A DNA stretch of 64,000 nucleotides from Setophaga petechia (lineage: Eukaryota; Chordata; Aves; Passeriformes; Parulidae), in contig JANCRA010000004.1 in the NCBI GenBank assembly GCA_024362935.1, positions 21,843,121-21,907,120 of the forward strand, written 5' to 3'. Below, in pieces: positions 39,601 to 54,600 of the stretch (its first letter is position 1; every line of letters starts with the position of its first letter). The position numbers and the translations under genes are program-made. The notes below the pieces were generated by a model. The model ran no database searches, was not told the DNA's origin, and saw nothing but the letters and a program-made list of their open reading frames with translations.

Positions 39601-42600
39601 TGTTGTGTATTTAAAAGGTGCCATGTAACTTAAAAGGTGCTGTGTAACTAAAATGCAGATACCTTCTGCAGTGTTCATCACTAAAATGTATACTACAATA
39701 TAGTACTATAGATTTACAGTATGAGTAAAATTTTGTGGCTAACATTTTGTTGATTTTATTCTCTTTTGTCTGCTATACCTCTAAAGCATCATCTTGATCT
39801 GTGGCATTGTGGTTTGCTTTGTATGACAAGCTACAATGCAGCGCCCCAAGGCGTATAATGTTATCTTTCATATCACATGTAAGTCCAATAAATAGAATTT
39901 TGTAAGCATATGCTTATAATAAATTTGGAGTGCTATCAGTCTAAAACTTTGTATTAAAGAGAATATTTAAGAGAATAACAGTGTCAGAAACAAAAAAAAG
40001 AGGGACATGCATATTCAGAAATCATTTACTTACTGTATGCTGTTCATAAATTCCTTTATGTTTAGGTCTATAAATCTGTTATAGTAAAGCTGCCTATTTA
40101 TGTTTGGCAACAGAATCAGACTTGTTAGTTACTGACCAGGTGAAAGTTACCCTGACTGCTGGAGCTTCTTACAGCTTTCCTGCCTCTACAGCAGACTGTT
40201 CCTCAGTTAACTCTGTGATGAAATCGTTGCATTAAAGAAAAAATTAAAATTGGCTGTATATACAACAGTTACCCATGTTCTCAGACCACAGATGAATTTT
40301 GAAGAGCAAAACTTTTCAGATCTCTGTAATGCCTGCTTACTTATGGAGTGATGTAGGAAAGACCAAAGCTGTAAGCAGAAAGAACTGGATCTTCCTTTTC
40401 ATCTGAGTTTCAGGTAGAATCATAACACCTTAGTTTACTCCTTGGGTTTACACAGTCTTTAATTCCACTAAAATGTTTATCTAGTCATTTCGAAAGTGAT
40501 GCACTAGCATTGATAGCCACAATGCAAAATTGTTCGACTTCTGGTTTTGTGGCAGGCAAATGTGGGATAAATGTTACTTTCTTTGTAGAAAGCTATTGGA
40601 CATGAAATTTTCCCTCTTACGGGAATATCTTCTGATGGAATCTCTTATCTCAGACTGTAGAAACAGGGAAAAAGGCCTGAATCTGACAGGTTGCTTGTGT
40701 TATAGATAGGGAAAAATACTTCAGAGGACACTAGTTTCAGTGCTTAATACCTTCCTTGAAAGATTCAGAAAGTTCTTGAAAAAATTCAAAAAAAACACCA
40801 AAAAACTTATGTATTACCTGCAGGTAGGAGCATAACTGCTCCTTTTGAAAGTGTGTGTAAGCAAACCTCTGAACCCAGGCTTTTCTGTAAGCAATCTAGT
40901 TTTACTCTGGGAAAGTATACTAGTTAGGAAGCAAACCAGCGGGAGATCCCAAGTCAGAAATACAATTTAATAGGAGAACTAAAATACATTTAATAATACA
41001 GAAACACTGATGGAGTCAGAATACAACTTGACACCCTGTTAGTCAGGGCATTGGTAGCAGTCTGATTAATTGGTGGTTGTAATCGTTTTAAGTGTCAGAT
41101 GTGGTTCTGTTGAAGGCAGTGATCCTGTAGAAGGGTTTGATCTTCCTCTGAAGGTCTAGTAGTGGCTATGGAGCTCTTGTCCTCTGGGAATCCAGTAGGC
41201 ATTTGTGGTGTTCAAACCTCAGATTATATTCAGGTAGGAATGCTTGGCGCCTCTCCCTGGGCACAGCATCTCGCAGTGGGATGATGTAATTTTATCAGTC
41301 ATGCAATGAGGCTTGATGGTCCATTAGCAGAATATATCCATCCCCCCCTGCCCTCCACCCCAGAGGGGTGAGTTGTGGAGGAGATAAAGAACACTGCCCC
41401 ACCTGGTTTTAACAGTTTATGAAGATGGCGATAGAGTACATACTTTTGGAACATCCTACATTGTAACCTAAGACAGAAGGTAATTAGGTTGGATGAATTC
41501 ATCCTTTTGATGACAAAATCATCAAAACTGAAAGATACATTTAGGAGCATTTGGTCAAACTGTCAACCCAGCACTACCATAGTACCTCTAAACCATATCC
41601 CTGAGTGTAATGTCCAAATGCCAAATAGGGAAACTAACCTCTAGATTTAAAATAGCATGAATTATGAGGATTTTTTTGTGTGTTTCTCATATGTGTGTTG
41701 GTCTAAATAGAAATCTGTTATTTTTCATTCTTGAATGTAATACAGAGTAAGAAAAAAAGGTATTTTGAGCAATAGGGTAAAAAACAATATTATGGACAAA
41801 ACTTCTGTTAGATCAAACTTACTTGGGAAAAGTGTGGTCAGACTAATTCAGGGTATATCTATGCCTCCAGCATCTGATTCAGATATGGACAGAGATGTCA
41901 GAAAAGATTGCTGCATCAATATGGTTTGAAATTATAGTTTTTGAAAGGCTGACCATCTCAGATGGGTATTTGAGAGCAAATTTTCCTGTCTGCACAGTGT
42001 CAGTATAGTCTCATTGCCTCTGAGTCCTCTATTAATAACATTGCACTGGTTGTGTCTATAGCATATCTCTAATTTGGTAAACTTTGGCAAGTGAAAACGT
42101 TCAGGGACTGATTGCAAAACAAAGTTGGAACTGAGTGATTGTGATTCAAATGGCTATATTGTTATTCAGGGAAACTGTAACTGTGTCATTGTTGCATTGC
42201 AACTGAAAAACGGGTTTTCCTCAAAAGTCAGAGAGACATGATGGTGCAGGGCATTGAAGGTATCAGAAGACTTTACCCTAAGAATGGAGTTACTGCAGTG
42301 TAATGTATTTTATTGTAGTTGACGTTTCAGACTTTAATGATTGAGAATGGCTGAGGTGATGCTTCTGGATGCTTGTTTTTTCTTTCATCATATTACTAAT
42401 GTTCAGATTTCTCTTAATTTTGAAGAACCAAACATGGGTAAGTTTTCTTTCAGTAAAAAGAAAGAAAACCTTTCATTAACATAAAAAACTTTATTTTTTA
42501 TGTGTATGATTTCAAAGTAAGTTTTAAAAAATATTTTTCTCTCTGTATGACTTGTGTTTTTACTTTATTGTATAGGTATTGCAGCCTTGTGACTTCTTCT

Positions 42601-45600
42601 TTGAAATGAAACAGTCAGGTACTGATCCACAAACAGCTGATCTAACCATTAAATCGCTAACAATAGAAGTAAGTAGACTTGTATTATGTTTTTAGTTTTC
42701 TACTTCCCACTCAGCAGGCTATGAAGTTGCTTCAGGAATGACTGAAGTGGGGAATTGTTCCTGTACTTCATTGGGTCACCTACCTGTTAAGCATGTCAAA
42801 ATGAATAAAATTGAAAATAAACAACTGTATCACTACGCTTCAGTTTTGAATCTGTGTTTTATAAAATGCCTGGTGTGCAGAGATAAGTTTTGAAGTGTTT
42901 GGATAAATCATTGAATGAAGTAGTTTAGAAAACCTCCATCTGGAAATAAGGCAGGGATAGCAAATGTGAAAAGATTAAACTGTTGCTTGTGGAAGGGAAG
43001 TATATTCGAATGAGAGTCCTGTAGAAAATTGAAGTGTTTTGTTATTGTAACATACTTATTATATTTTTGTGTCTGAATCTAGCTATTTCTGTACTAGATT
43101 CTCATTTCCAGTTATTCCAATTTCTTATTTTTAGGTTTCACCAATAATCATAAACACAGTAATTACTATTACATCAGCCCTTTATCAAACTACAGAAACA
43201 ACGAAAGAAGAGATTAGTCAAATTCCTCCTGACTTGTGGAATAAGAAAGATATAAAAAATCTGAAAATGTGGTTTCTTGAAGAGACTAATGAAAATGAAG
43301 ATAAAAATCCTAATACTGAACTGGTTCCCACAGGAGAGTCATTGAAACTTAATATAGAATCTGTTTTTATAACACTTGAAGCTGGGGTTGGGCACAGAAC
43401 AGTGCCAATGCTTTTAGCCAAGTCCTCGTTTGTTGGAGAAGTCAAGAACTGGAGTACTCTAATCAACCTACATTCTCGTCTTGAGCTAGAGGTAAGGAAT
43501 CCTACATAAATAAACAGAAGCTTTCCTAGGATGCTAAACCTCATTGTCTAAATCTTACATACAAGTTATTTAGAAAATGAAAGAAAAATAACCCATATAT
43601 TTGGTGACTAAACTTCTGCAAATATGTGTTGTGGGAGCATGATGGGAATGAGGGGTTAAGATAGCTAAGTTAGAATGAAAATCTAATGCATTAGATGTAA
43701 TGTTAATTAATGGCACAGTAATTGGTTTTCTGCAGCCTCACATTTACAGTCTTTGCAAGTTCTTAAAGACCTGTTGCATCAGTGTTAAATGTTGGAATGG
43801 CAGCTGGCTAAAAGTCTCTAATAATCTTCTGTTAATGTTACAGTAGAATATATAGTATGTTGTCTCTATAAAACAGTTTTGTTCATAAAACATCCAAATG
43901 GACTCATATTTGGAAATTAGTAACAAAATTCAGTGATTGTTGTAGGTAGATTCTTCCTTATTTGTAGTGATTTTGAATTCCAGTGCACCTACCATTTAAG
44001 CCAAAATTGTATTTTAAGTGGCACAATTTTTATCACTTATTTGAAAGGACTTTGCAGTAGAAACTTAGCTGCCTCATTTATTTTTCTAATGCGTTTGTTT
44101 CATCTTAAGGTAGCAGCTGAAAGTGCAATCTGATTATGAATCTTTTAGATTACCAAAATAATTAATATACTGTAAATCAGAATTTTTTATTTAAGTTTTA
44201 TGTGAATTCCTATCTGCTTTCTGGATTTTGATAGGTACATTATTTTAATGAGATGTTTGGCGTGTGGGAACCTTTGCTTGAACCACTAGAAGTTGAGAAG
44301 ACTGACTTATTCAAGCCATGGACTCTTGAAATCAAGGTATAGTTTACAAAGCTGAGCTCAGATATCGCATTATGATGCCTTAAAAAAAACAAATCCTCTC
44401 CACCTTTCATTTCTGAGACTCTTCTAACAATTTTGTCCCTTGTTGGTTACTGAGAGTTTTTTCTCAAATAGTAAATGAAATCACTTCTTATATGAGGAAA
44501 GATCCGGACACTCAGATCTGTTACATACTGTCTTTCAAGAGGCAAAATTTTATTCTAGTTGCATAAGGTAATCATAACAGCTTTATATCAGTTTGTCCTG
44601 TTAGGTCATATGCTAATGATGCATTCAGTGATTTTGGAAAGACAAGGCACTGCTCTTGTTCCACAGTAGTAGTATAGCAAAATTGTATTGGAAAAACTGA
44701 TAGCTGCTGGTTAGCACATAGAGTACTGCGGGAGTAGTGTTCTTACCACCTAATTTTCATCTTCCATGGAAACAGTCCAGATTTTGGTCTCAAACTAAAT
44801 AAGGCTTTATCAAAGGATGGGAAGTAGCTTTTATTTTCCTCCTTCCATCTTTACTGTTTCATTTAATTGTTTCCTGACTTTTTCAAAATTGTTCAAGTAT
44901 TTTTAACCTGAGTGGTTGCTCAGAACTGAAGATCTACCCTTTTCCTAGGACTATCATTATCAAAAACTTTCTACAGTGATAGCCTCAGAAGGATAAAGAC
45001 TATGGACTGAGATACTGCAGTTAAGAAACTGCTATTAGAAGTACCCCCGACAATTTTCCAGAAAGGTACAAGACATAATATAGGAAAGAGGTAGAAGATA
45101 GTGAGTCAAACCTCATGTCTTCTCACCTTACCTTGATATGAAATAAAACATTTGGAAATACATAATTTCCAAAAGTGTTGAAGGCTAGAGAAACATATTC
45201 CATCAGAGCTTTTAATTTTTTCTTTCAATCAAATGAAAACAAACAGATATTTGATTTATGGAAATACAAAAAGACTAAATTTGCAGACTGTTTTAACACT
45301 AGGAAGGCAATTATGTGTAACATTTTACACAGTGTTGCTCAAGAGGTTAAGATGAATGTTATCAGTATTTACTGCATATGTTAGTAGTTAGTATGTATTT
45401 TCTTTACTTTGGAATAATCATAAATTTCATTACTCTTACTTGAATTTCATTGACTTCCTGAATATATAATTTGTCTCTTGTCTTCTTCTCTCCCACTTTG
45501 ATTTTATTTGAGAATAAAAACATAAACCACAAAAAAGGAAAACTGTGGCAGGACATAGAAATGGGAAAGGGAGACTTAGAAAGTCTTGAGGTGAAACTTT

Positions 45601-48600
45601 CTTCTGCAGAATGAGTGGTAAGATAAGAATTCTTCAAAACATCTCCTTTCAGATGAAGAAGGCTAAAAAAGTACTGTTTGAATCAGATGATGAAGAAGAA
45701 GAGAACTACAAAGTTCCAGAATATAAAACAGTAATAAATGTTTCCTCAAAAGACCAGCTCAACATTACGCTCTCCAAGTTAGGACTGCAAATGTTGAGTA
45801 ACTTGGGCACGGTAAGAAAGATTTCTTAACTATGTGGTGTTAGAACTGCTAGATGAATACTTGCAGAGATCATCTTGGTGAAGTCTTACTCAGTATGTTT
45901 ATGTTTTGTATTGATTCTTTGCTTTCTAGGCATTTGCTGAAGCAGCCAGTCAAACTTCAGACATCTTCAAACAAGAACGAGCGCCATTTGTAATAATAAA
46001 TTCTTTAGGAGTTCCCATCACAGTCTCGCCTAGTGATTCCTTTAGTGTCCTTAATGTTGAATTTGGATCAAAAACATTTCATTTAGAAGACAAAGAGAGT
46101 TTAAATATGGATTTTGTCAGAAGTAGAAGTGAGAGTGACCAGTTCACAGCAATGACAACACTGAGTAGCAAGAGATTTTACATTCAGATATGTAAGTTCC
46201 AAAGTTCATACATTTTATGTTTTTGTAAATATTTATCATCCTTAATACAGTGTCTTGTTCAGGTCAATCAATTTTGGAGGGCAACATAACATGAAAGGAG
46301 CGTCTCTTTGAATTCTAGATGCATCACAGTATTTGAAATCCTGCTTTAGCCTTTACAGCTTAAAGTTATATATACAATCATACTTCTTAATATTTGTAGC
46401 ATAGGTTTTCTGCTGTGATAAATTATTTATGTAATAATATTTATTGAGTCAGATATTTGTTTGCATTTATATTTTATTGCAGGATTCAGCTGCTGAAAAT
46501 AATTTTTGTTTTAAAATTGAGTTCCATATAGATGTGTGTTTATGGAAGTTACTCTTAAGATGAATGTTTTTTAAAAAAGATTGTTTTAAATAATTTTGAA
46601 CAACCATAGCTAAAGCTAAAATTAAAATTCAGCTATTTTTAATGGTGTATTTGTTTAAAATCTAAATTGATGTATTGTAGCAATTGGCAATTTTTCAAAC
46701 TTTGACCATATGGTGAATTGTTTTTACAGTATAATACCTGTACTTTGTTAATAAGCTATTACATCTTGTAAACATTTCCTGTGAGGCACTAATTTTATTT
46801 GCAGTAGCAAAACCCCTTAAATATTTTAGTGATGGACTCATTTACTCTTTTCCTAGTGGCAAGAAAAGAATCTTTGCTGTTTCCTTAGTAGCACTGCAAG
46901 AGCAGTGTATTAAGAGTGCTGATTGTACTTTTTCATCAGGCGGGTGTTTTTTTTATTCTTTAGGTTGAATGACACAGAAAGTTCTATTAAATACACATTT
47001 TTGTCTTTCAACTCTTTCTTTATGCTCCTTTTGAGCATTTCATGTCTTTTCTTGTAAATTCTAGGTCCACATAATCATTCTGCTGTGGAAAAGATTCCGT
47101 TGACTAAAGTGGGTCGATGTATTTACAAAGTGAGACACGAGGAATCAGGTGTTGAGAGGTCCATCGTCAGCCAAATTGACACTGTTGAAGGAAGCAAGAT
47201 GATAACAATACGTTCCCCTATTCAGGTCATTATATATCCATCCATTTAATTTTTTAATGAATGAAAATAATCCTGTAGTCTTTAAAAAAACATTGAAAAA
47301 ACATACTTCAAAACTTCCCTGAATGGTCCATGTAACTTTGTTTTATGTTTGATTTTTGAAGAATAAAAACCATTTTCAAAGTGACAGATGGACTGGATGC
47401 ATGTAGACATCAATCAGACTTTGTATCAGGATAATTAATTAGTAATGTTAACTAATACCGGCTGTAATTTTGGTCTTGACCTATTTGTTTTGTATGAACT
47501 GATCAAATTTCTTTTAATCTTACCTTGGTTCCAAAAGTTATCCTTCAGTCAGGTTATTTCATTTTCTTTGTCCTGTACCATTGATAGGTTATTTTCAGAT
47601 TTAGTAGAGTGTCAGTTGAAAAGTGAGACCTTTAGGTATATATGTCTTTTGATTGCATAGTATTTTTAATAGACACTATATCATTTATAGCTACAGTGGT
47701 AAATTAGATATTACAGTTCTATACAGATAGTGTTCTTGTTACATTGTGGTTGCTTTTTTTCACTCAAAATGGTTCATGACTTGGTTAATAGCAAAATTGA
47801 CTATTATTTTCTAAATTATTTTTTTCTAGGAGATAATTGATGCCATTAAATTAACCCTAAAATAAATAAAAATAAATAAATTGCAAGAAAGATAACTGTC
47901 CTGGAAAGGACGTTAAGGATTTAACCTACAACTTCTGACTTCCCTTACACTTCCACTGTATGGATTTTTGAACCTTGTATCTATTATATTTTTAGGAGAC
48001 CACTGTTTGGAAAGTTACCATATAGTTGGGATTTACTTTTCTTTGGGTTTTTAGAGTCTTGTGTTTCTCCTTGAAAAGTTTTTTGCGGTTAATATATCTA
48101 TTTCATAAATAAAATATAGCATTAAACTGCACAACCAGGTCATTTAAAAATATTTGCTGTTTTAGAGACAGTTCTTCTGAAATAATGACCTTGAATGGTG
48201 TCTGGGTGAGATGAAAAACAAAACTTCCCATACTTGCTTTGTTATGCTTGAAATACTTTGTCTTTACAGTTTTTCCTAATGTGTTTTGCTGGATTTTTAT
48301 TTTACACAGATAAGGAATCACTTTTCAATCCCTTTAAATGTTTTTGAAGAAGGAAGATGTTTAGGGACTGCTTCACCAGCGAATGAATTCAACATACCCT
48401 TTTCCTCTTACAGGTACTTTACTGTATTTTTCTTTTATTGTAGAATGCATCTATACATTTTTGATTATTGTATCTATACAATTATGCTAAAAAAATTGTT
48501 TATCCTTGCTACCTAATACTGAAATAATACTGTGCTGTCATAGTTAGGTAGGATCTTTTCAGGGCACGTAGTATAAGTTAAACACTGCTATTTCATTGTT

Positions 48601-51600
48601 GAATTGGAAGGATTTTGAAATCAGTTTTTATGAATAAGTTAAATTAGCTATGCTACTTTAAAAATCTGAGCTCATGTACTTTTGGAACACAGTGATTGCA
48701 ATTCACATAGTACGCTTCCTAGTGGATGATGTTTGGTGATTAATGCAGCTTTTTTATTTTTTCTGAAAAGTCTTCTTTTGATTTTTTGATTTTTTCTGAA
48801 GTAAGAGATTTAAAGGTGTACATTTAGACTCTATCAAATATGTAAAAAAAGACTCGTCAACCTTAGAAAAACTTGGCATATAGCATAGCTATGTTATTAT
48901 CACAGGCTAATAGCAAAACTGCAATGAGTTTGAATGTAAATTTTAGCTGAACTGTAACGAAGTTTTAGGTAGGTAGGTTTGCTTTGATGGATTTTTTTAT
49001 GGTTGTAGAGACTTTTCCCTTCTGTTTTCTCCCAAACACTCTCCTCCTTTTTAATAGTTAAAGCTATATATCTCCTTCATTACTTATGTTGTACTGTAGA
49101 TTCATTAATTCATTGATATATCTAACCGTCTGTATAAGATTTAGTGATGTTCTGATTCCTTGCACAGATGGGTTCCACTAGGCAGTCAGGAAATGTGTTA
49201 AAACCAAAAAAAACTTTGTTCAGAGCAGCTGTATTAAATTAAAGCCATTGCCTTATAAAAGCCATGGGTGTAAATAATCCATGAACTAACTTGGTGCTTT
49301 ATATTACTGAAAAGAAGGGCACTTTCTGCCCGTCAGTTTTAGGAGTAAGTTGTTGATCCAGACCTTTAGCTTGGAACAGGGACAGAGCAGCACGTGTAAG
49401 GAAATTCAGTAGTCTCTTCATAAGAATCTCCAATTACCCTTTCTTTGTAAGGGGAACATGTGGAGGTATGGAACAAAAAACCCCAACTGTTAAAATAGTA
49501 TGAAATTTTGGGATCCAGTCCATCATTTGGTTCCTCCTTTAATCAAGATGGAGGCAGGCAATGAACTACTGCTAAAAATCTTCCTAAATACAAATAATAT
49601 TAGAATGTCCCTGTTGCATAGTACTTTTTTATAATTGAAACATTCAGTCACATGTTAAGTGTTTAAAAATGTTTTCATTTCCAGATCCATACTGAGTTTG
49701 CAACCACTAGCCAATGAAAATGGAGTGGGTGGAGAATTTGATATGTGTGAAGGAATTACTTTTGATGAAATTATGAAAAATGTTGACAGTTTATTACAAA
49801 GGAAATGCCAGTCTGTGAAGTCAACTAACCAGTCACTTATCATCAATATTGTTCCTGTAAAAGATGCATTGACCACTTCATTAGGTGCAGAAGATGAATG
49901 GGATTTTCCATATGTTGTTCATTTATGGCCTTCTGTTCTTCTCCGCAATCTTCTTCCTTACCAAATAACTTACTCTGTAGAGGTAATTGTATAATGCTTG
50001 AATTTTAGTGATGTTTCCCACTTAAAATGTGAAAGCTGGTTGAACTGGAGATTAGAACAAAGGGATTCTGATGGAGTATTTTTTAAGCAAGATCTTATAA
50101 AGGCAAGTCTTATATAGTCTAATAAAGTCTGTATTTCCAGAATTGAAATATCACAGAATGTGAAAAGTGGTGTTATTAAGCCATACTTTAGATATATATG
50201 CAAAAGAAAACTTAACACTGTACAAGTTGAGCCCTGTGAGAGTCGCTCAAGTGCAACTTCAGCCTAATTAAATAGTGCAGCTTTTTCTGTGAAAAATGTC
50301 TCAGGTGGATCACCCTATGTTAGCATTTTATGTGCAGTCAGTGTTTCAGCAGTAGCATGCTTTTAACAAATCCTCTCAGGCCTGCCTTTTTACCAGGTTT
50401 TGGCTTGAATTGCAGCCTACTGATGAACTTCAAGTTCTTTCCAGATGAAATTAAACAATTAGGTACAGTTAGACTATTAATAGGCATTCTTTCCAGTGTC
50501 AGATGAGAGACAGGCTTGAGTAAAATACCTAAAACATGCAGTATAGACAGATTCCTCAGCACTGTAGGTTTCATTGTAAGGATCTGGATTGTGTCTCATT
50601 CCTTATTGATGTTGCTTAGGATAATGGAAATACGGTTGGGAGACAGATTTTTTTCAGATGGTCTTAATATTTAGTATTTGAACTCAAGTAGTAGAATCTA
50701 ATAGTAAAACTTCATCACAAATAAATAATTACTAGGATTGGAGACTGTAGCTTATACCAAATGTGTGGAAGTAACAAGCTCTGTATGTCTTTTACAAATT
50801 TAAATTTAGTGAAGAAAATACTGTGTTGAGGAAATTTGTCATGTAAGAATATTTGTGTGTTTGAATTTGATGACAGATGGGCTTTTTGATCTTGAATATT
50901 GATGAGCATGCATTAAGGTTCTCTTTGCGAAATACTGTTTTAAGGTAGATGTTCAGGAAAGTAGCATAGTTAAATAGTACAGAAATTACTTTAAGATTGT
51001 GCCTAAATAGCTTGCATTCTAATTTTTAGAGCTAACTAAAAACTAAAAGTTGATATGAATTTTGTGTATGATTCATGTGAATGTATCCTGTTTGGTGTCT
51101 GATTGTCTTTTTAAGGGAAATGGGAACAAATATAACACTCTACAAGAAGGATGTTCTGCCCAGATTCATAACGCAGTCTTGGACCAAACAAAACTAGATT
51201 TGCAATTGCTTAACTATCTTGATCAAGACTGGAGAAGCGAGTACCAGATAAAAAGCAATCTACCTGATATCAGCTTCACAACATTTCAGTGTGTCACAGA
51301 GCTGGATAAGACTGAGCTGGATATTGCTGTTCACGTGACCTACACAACTGGGCAGATGGTAATAGAAATTCACAGTCCCTACTGGATGGTGAATAAAACT
51401 GGTCGAATGTTACAATACAAAGCGGATGGTATTCACCGCAAGCATCCTCCAGATTACAAAAAGCCCCTCCTTTTTTCTTTCCAGCCTAAAAACTTCCTTC
51501 AAAATAACAAGGTATTGTATTTTGCAAACCTGAGAACTCTGTACTCCCTTATGTTGTTGTATGAAAGCATTTTTACACTTCAAAATGTGTTTACTCTATC

Positions 51601-54600
51601 CTCTATCCCCTATGCTCTGTAGACAGCATGAAACCTATAATATCTCTGTCTAAAAACAGTGTTCTAAATAAGCATGTAGTCAAATATGCTTGAGATAGGA
51701 AACTTACATCATCAGAGGTGTTGTTAAGGAAGAGATCCTCACTTCAAAAGAAGTAGTTCACAGAGAAGTTGTTTTCTAAATAAAATAAATTCCTCTTACA
51801 TTTAAACTGCATCAATAAAGGTTCTTATTCCAAATAAGTCAGAGAAATTGTATAGGAAATGTAATGCTGAGGTACTGGAGCAATGAATGCTACCTGAAAA
51901 ATTAATACTTGCAGTGGTGGTTGGTAGATTGGTTCTGGGTATGTAGAATGCCAAGGTTAAGTTCACCATTTGAATTTCCCTAGTTTTTTAATTTTGAATG
52001 TTACTGATGGATGAATAATATGAAAGAGATTACAAGAGTGCATTGATTTTCCTTTGCAGTTTTAATTATGATGGTTTTTAAAGAATCCTTATCTGATTTC
52101 TTCCTCTGAATTGTGTTATACTTACAATGCTTCTTCCACATGGGTTATAACTAAGCATGGTAGAAAATACATCTATGAGATGATACTGGCAGTTGTTATG
52201 TCTTGAGTTTTTAATAGAAACACCAGTATTTCCATTTATCTTTATGCATACTTTATATATGTAATTTTAAATGTTGTTAGTGACTTGTAAACCAAAAATT
52301 AATTCCTGGTGCTTCTTCACAGGCGCAGCTTCGGGTAACTGACAGTGAACTGTCTGATCCATTTTCACTGGACACTGTTGGAAGTCATGGTTCTGTGAAA
52401 TGCAAGAGTCATAAAAAGGAATATCAAGTGAGTTAAATTTATCTTTCAAATTAATTATTTTCAGGAGATACAAAGGGGGTTTAAAAAGTGTACTTAAAAT
52501 AATGTTTTTCTGTTCACAGGTTGGTATCACCATAAACAATAGCAGTTTCAATATTACCAGAATTGTAACCTTCACTCCATTTTTTATGATTTCAAATAGA
52601 AGTAATTACACTTTGGAAGTAGCTGAAGAGGGCAAGGAAAAGTGGATTCCCATTGTTTTGCAACAGGTAAACTTATAATGGAACCTGTTCCAAGTTGTGT
52701 CACTAAGGGGAAAAAAACTGGTTTGAGCACTCTCTCTCTGATGGAAAATGTGAGCTGTATGTAGTGTTCCATGACAATGCTTGACTATACCATGCCTTTT
52801 CAATAAATGATCTGTATCCTTTACCGTTTCTCAGTATTCAATTAGGACATACTATAAAGCTGGTTTACATTGTAATTAGAATTTTTTATTCAGTCACCTT
52901 GTATTATAAATAGTATGAGAAAAAGACCTCTGCTATATTATATTATTACTGTATTATCTCTCTGCAGTGGCACTGGAGCTTCTGTTCAGTTTAGCAGTGG
53001 TATGTGGTAGAATATTTTGGTTGACCTGGTCTGCATGAAGCCACTTAGGTATGGGGAGAAATTCCCTCATGTGATTCAGTTCAGAGTGATCCAAATGGTT
53101 CTTCTGGATTGAGGCTCACTTCTGCTACTAAGTGCTCAATGCATACTTCCTAGAAAGAGATCCCTGACCCTCAGGCCAAGTGGTGTGAAAATGGGTTTAG
53201 GACTTTTGTCTGTGCTGCAGAGACTTTGCAGACTGGGTGTGCATCTTGGCGGTTTGCACTGCAGTATCACACAATTTGTTTTATGTGTTTTTGGGTCTTG
53301 GGACCATCATGCCTTCCTTCAGGACATGTAGGAAAAGCAGTACTTGTTTGGGGTAGCAGTACTTGTTTGGGGTAGTAGTACTTGTTGGAGGTTTCTTAAA
53401 GCTGTAAGTGATCTGTAGTGCCTTCTGGGAAGAGTGAATCCTTCCTCTTCCCCAGAGCCTTATCTGAAACAGTTTAGCCTAAAAAATAGTGTGGTTGAAG
53501 GCCCAGTTGATTTCCTTTAAAATCCTAGAAGTACAGGATTGTTAGGCTTGGAAAAGATTTCTTAAGGTAATGTATCAAGTCCACCCATAAACCTGGCACT
53601 ACCATAAATAAACCATCACAAAAATAAATCCCCAAATACCACATCCACAATTTTTTTAACACTTCCAGTAATGGCGATTCCACCACTTCCCTGGGCAGTC
53701 TATTCTAATGCCAGACTTTCCCTTTAGTGAAGAAATTGTTCCTCATAGCCACTTTATATGTCCTCTTGTGCCATCTGAGGCTGTTTCCTTTAGTCCTGAT
53801 GCTTGGAGACCAGCTCCCCCTTTGCCACATCCTCCTTTCAGGCTAGTTGTACAGCATGATAAGGTGGCCTCTGAGCCTCCTTTTGTCCAGACAAAACAAT
53901 CTCAGCTCCCTCAGCCACTCCTCCTAGGACTTGTGCACTAGACCTTTCTGCAGCTCCATTGCCATTCTTTGGACACACTCCATCACCTCAATATCACCAT
54001 TGTAAATACTCCAAGTGGTTACTAAAAATGCTTGCAAACCAAATTGCAAAAGTTAAAAAAATATGTTCAATGAGATTCCTAACCAGATCTTTCTATTACT
54101 TTTTTGGTACCTTCAGTACAGCTTAGCTGTGCATATTATCTTTAATGATACAGTCAATAAAGATATACCACTTAAATAGCATTATTTCAGTTAATGAAAT
54201 TGATATGTTATTCCATTGTGATTTTTGTTAAGTGTGCATAAAAGTTTAGATCTGTAGATGTTTGAAGTCGCTTCAGCTTCCTATTATGCTTATCATTTTC
54301 AAAATAAGTTTCTTTGCTTTTACTCAACAATGGACTGATTGTCATATGTCTGCCTGTTTGTTCTATTTCTTAATATTCTTATGTTCCTCTGAACCAAGGT
54401 TTTTTGCTTGGCCTTACATAGTTTTTGAGTTCTTTACATGTATGATTCCTCCTCTAGTTTGTTGATAAAGGTCTGAAATGACTACATCACTATAGTAGTG
54501 TATGTGTAGTAGTATGGGCAACTTCATATCTAATTTCTTACTCTTAGGAAATATGGTCAAATGGTATTACTTCTTGTTTTGTGGTTTATATTTGATATAT

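Larger units (their letters stand above)
39586..42575 (+). other. VPS13A: VPS13A intron 25 (3.0 kb)
   Basis: Holds a probable solo LTR (about 40790-41480) and a small antisense CR1 piece (about 41548-41640). No gene. Confidence 0.75.

Noticed and set aside
41491..41504. 14-bp palindrome ggatgaattcatcc
   Set aside because: Short enough to occur by chance in a window this size.
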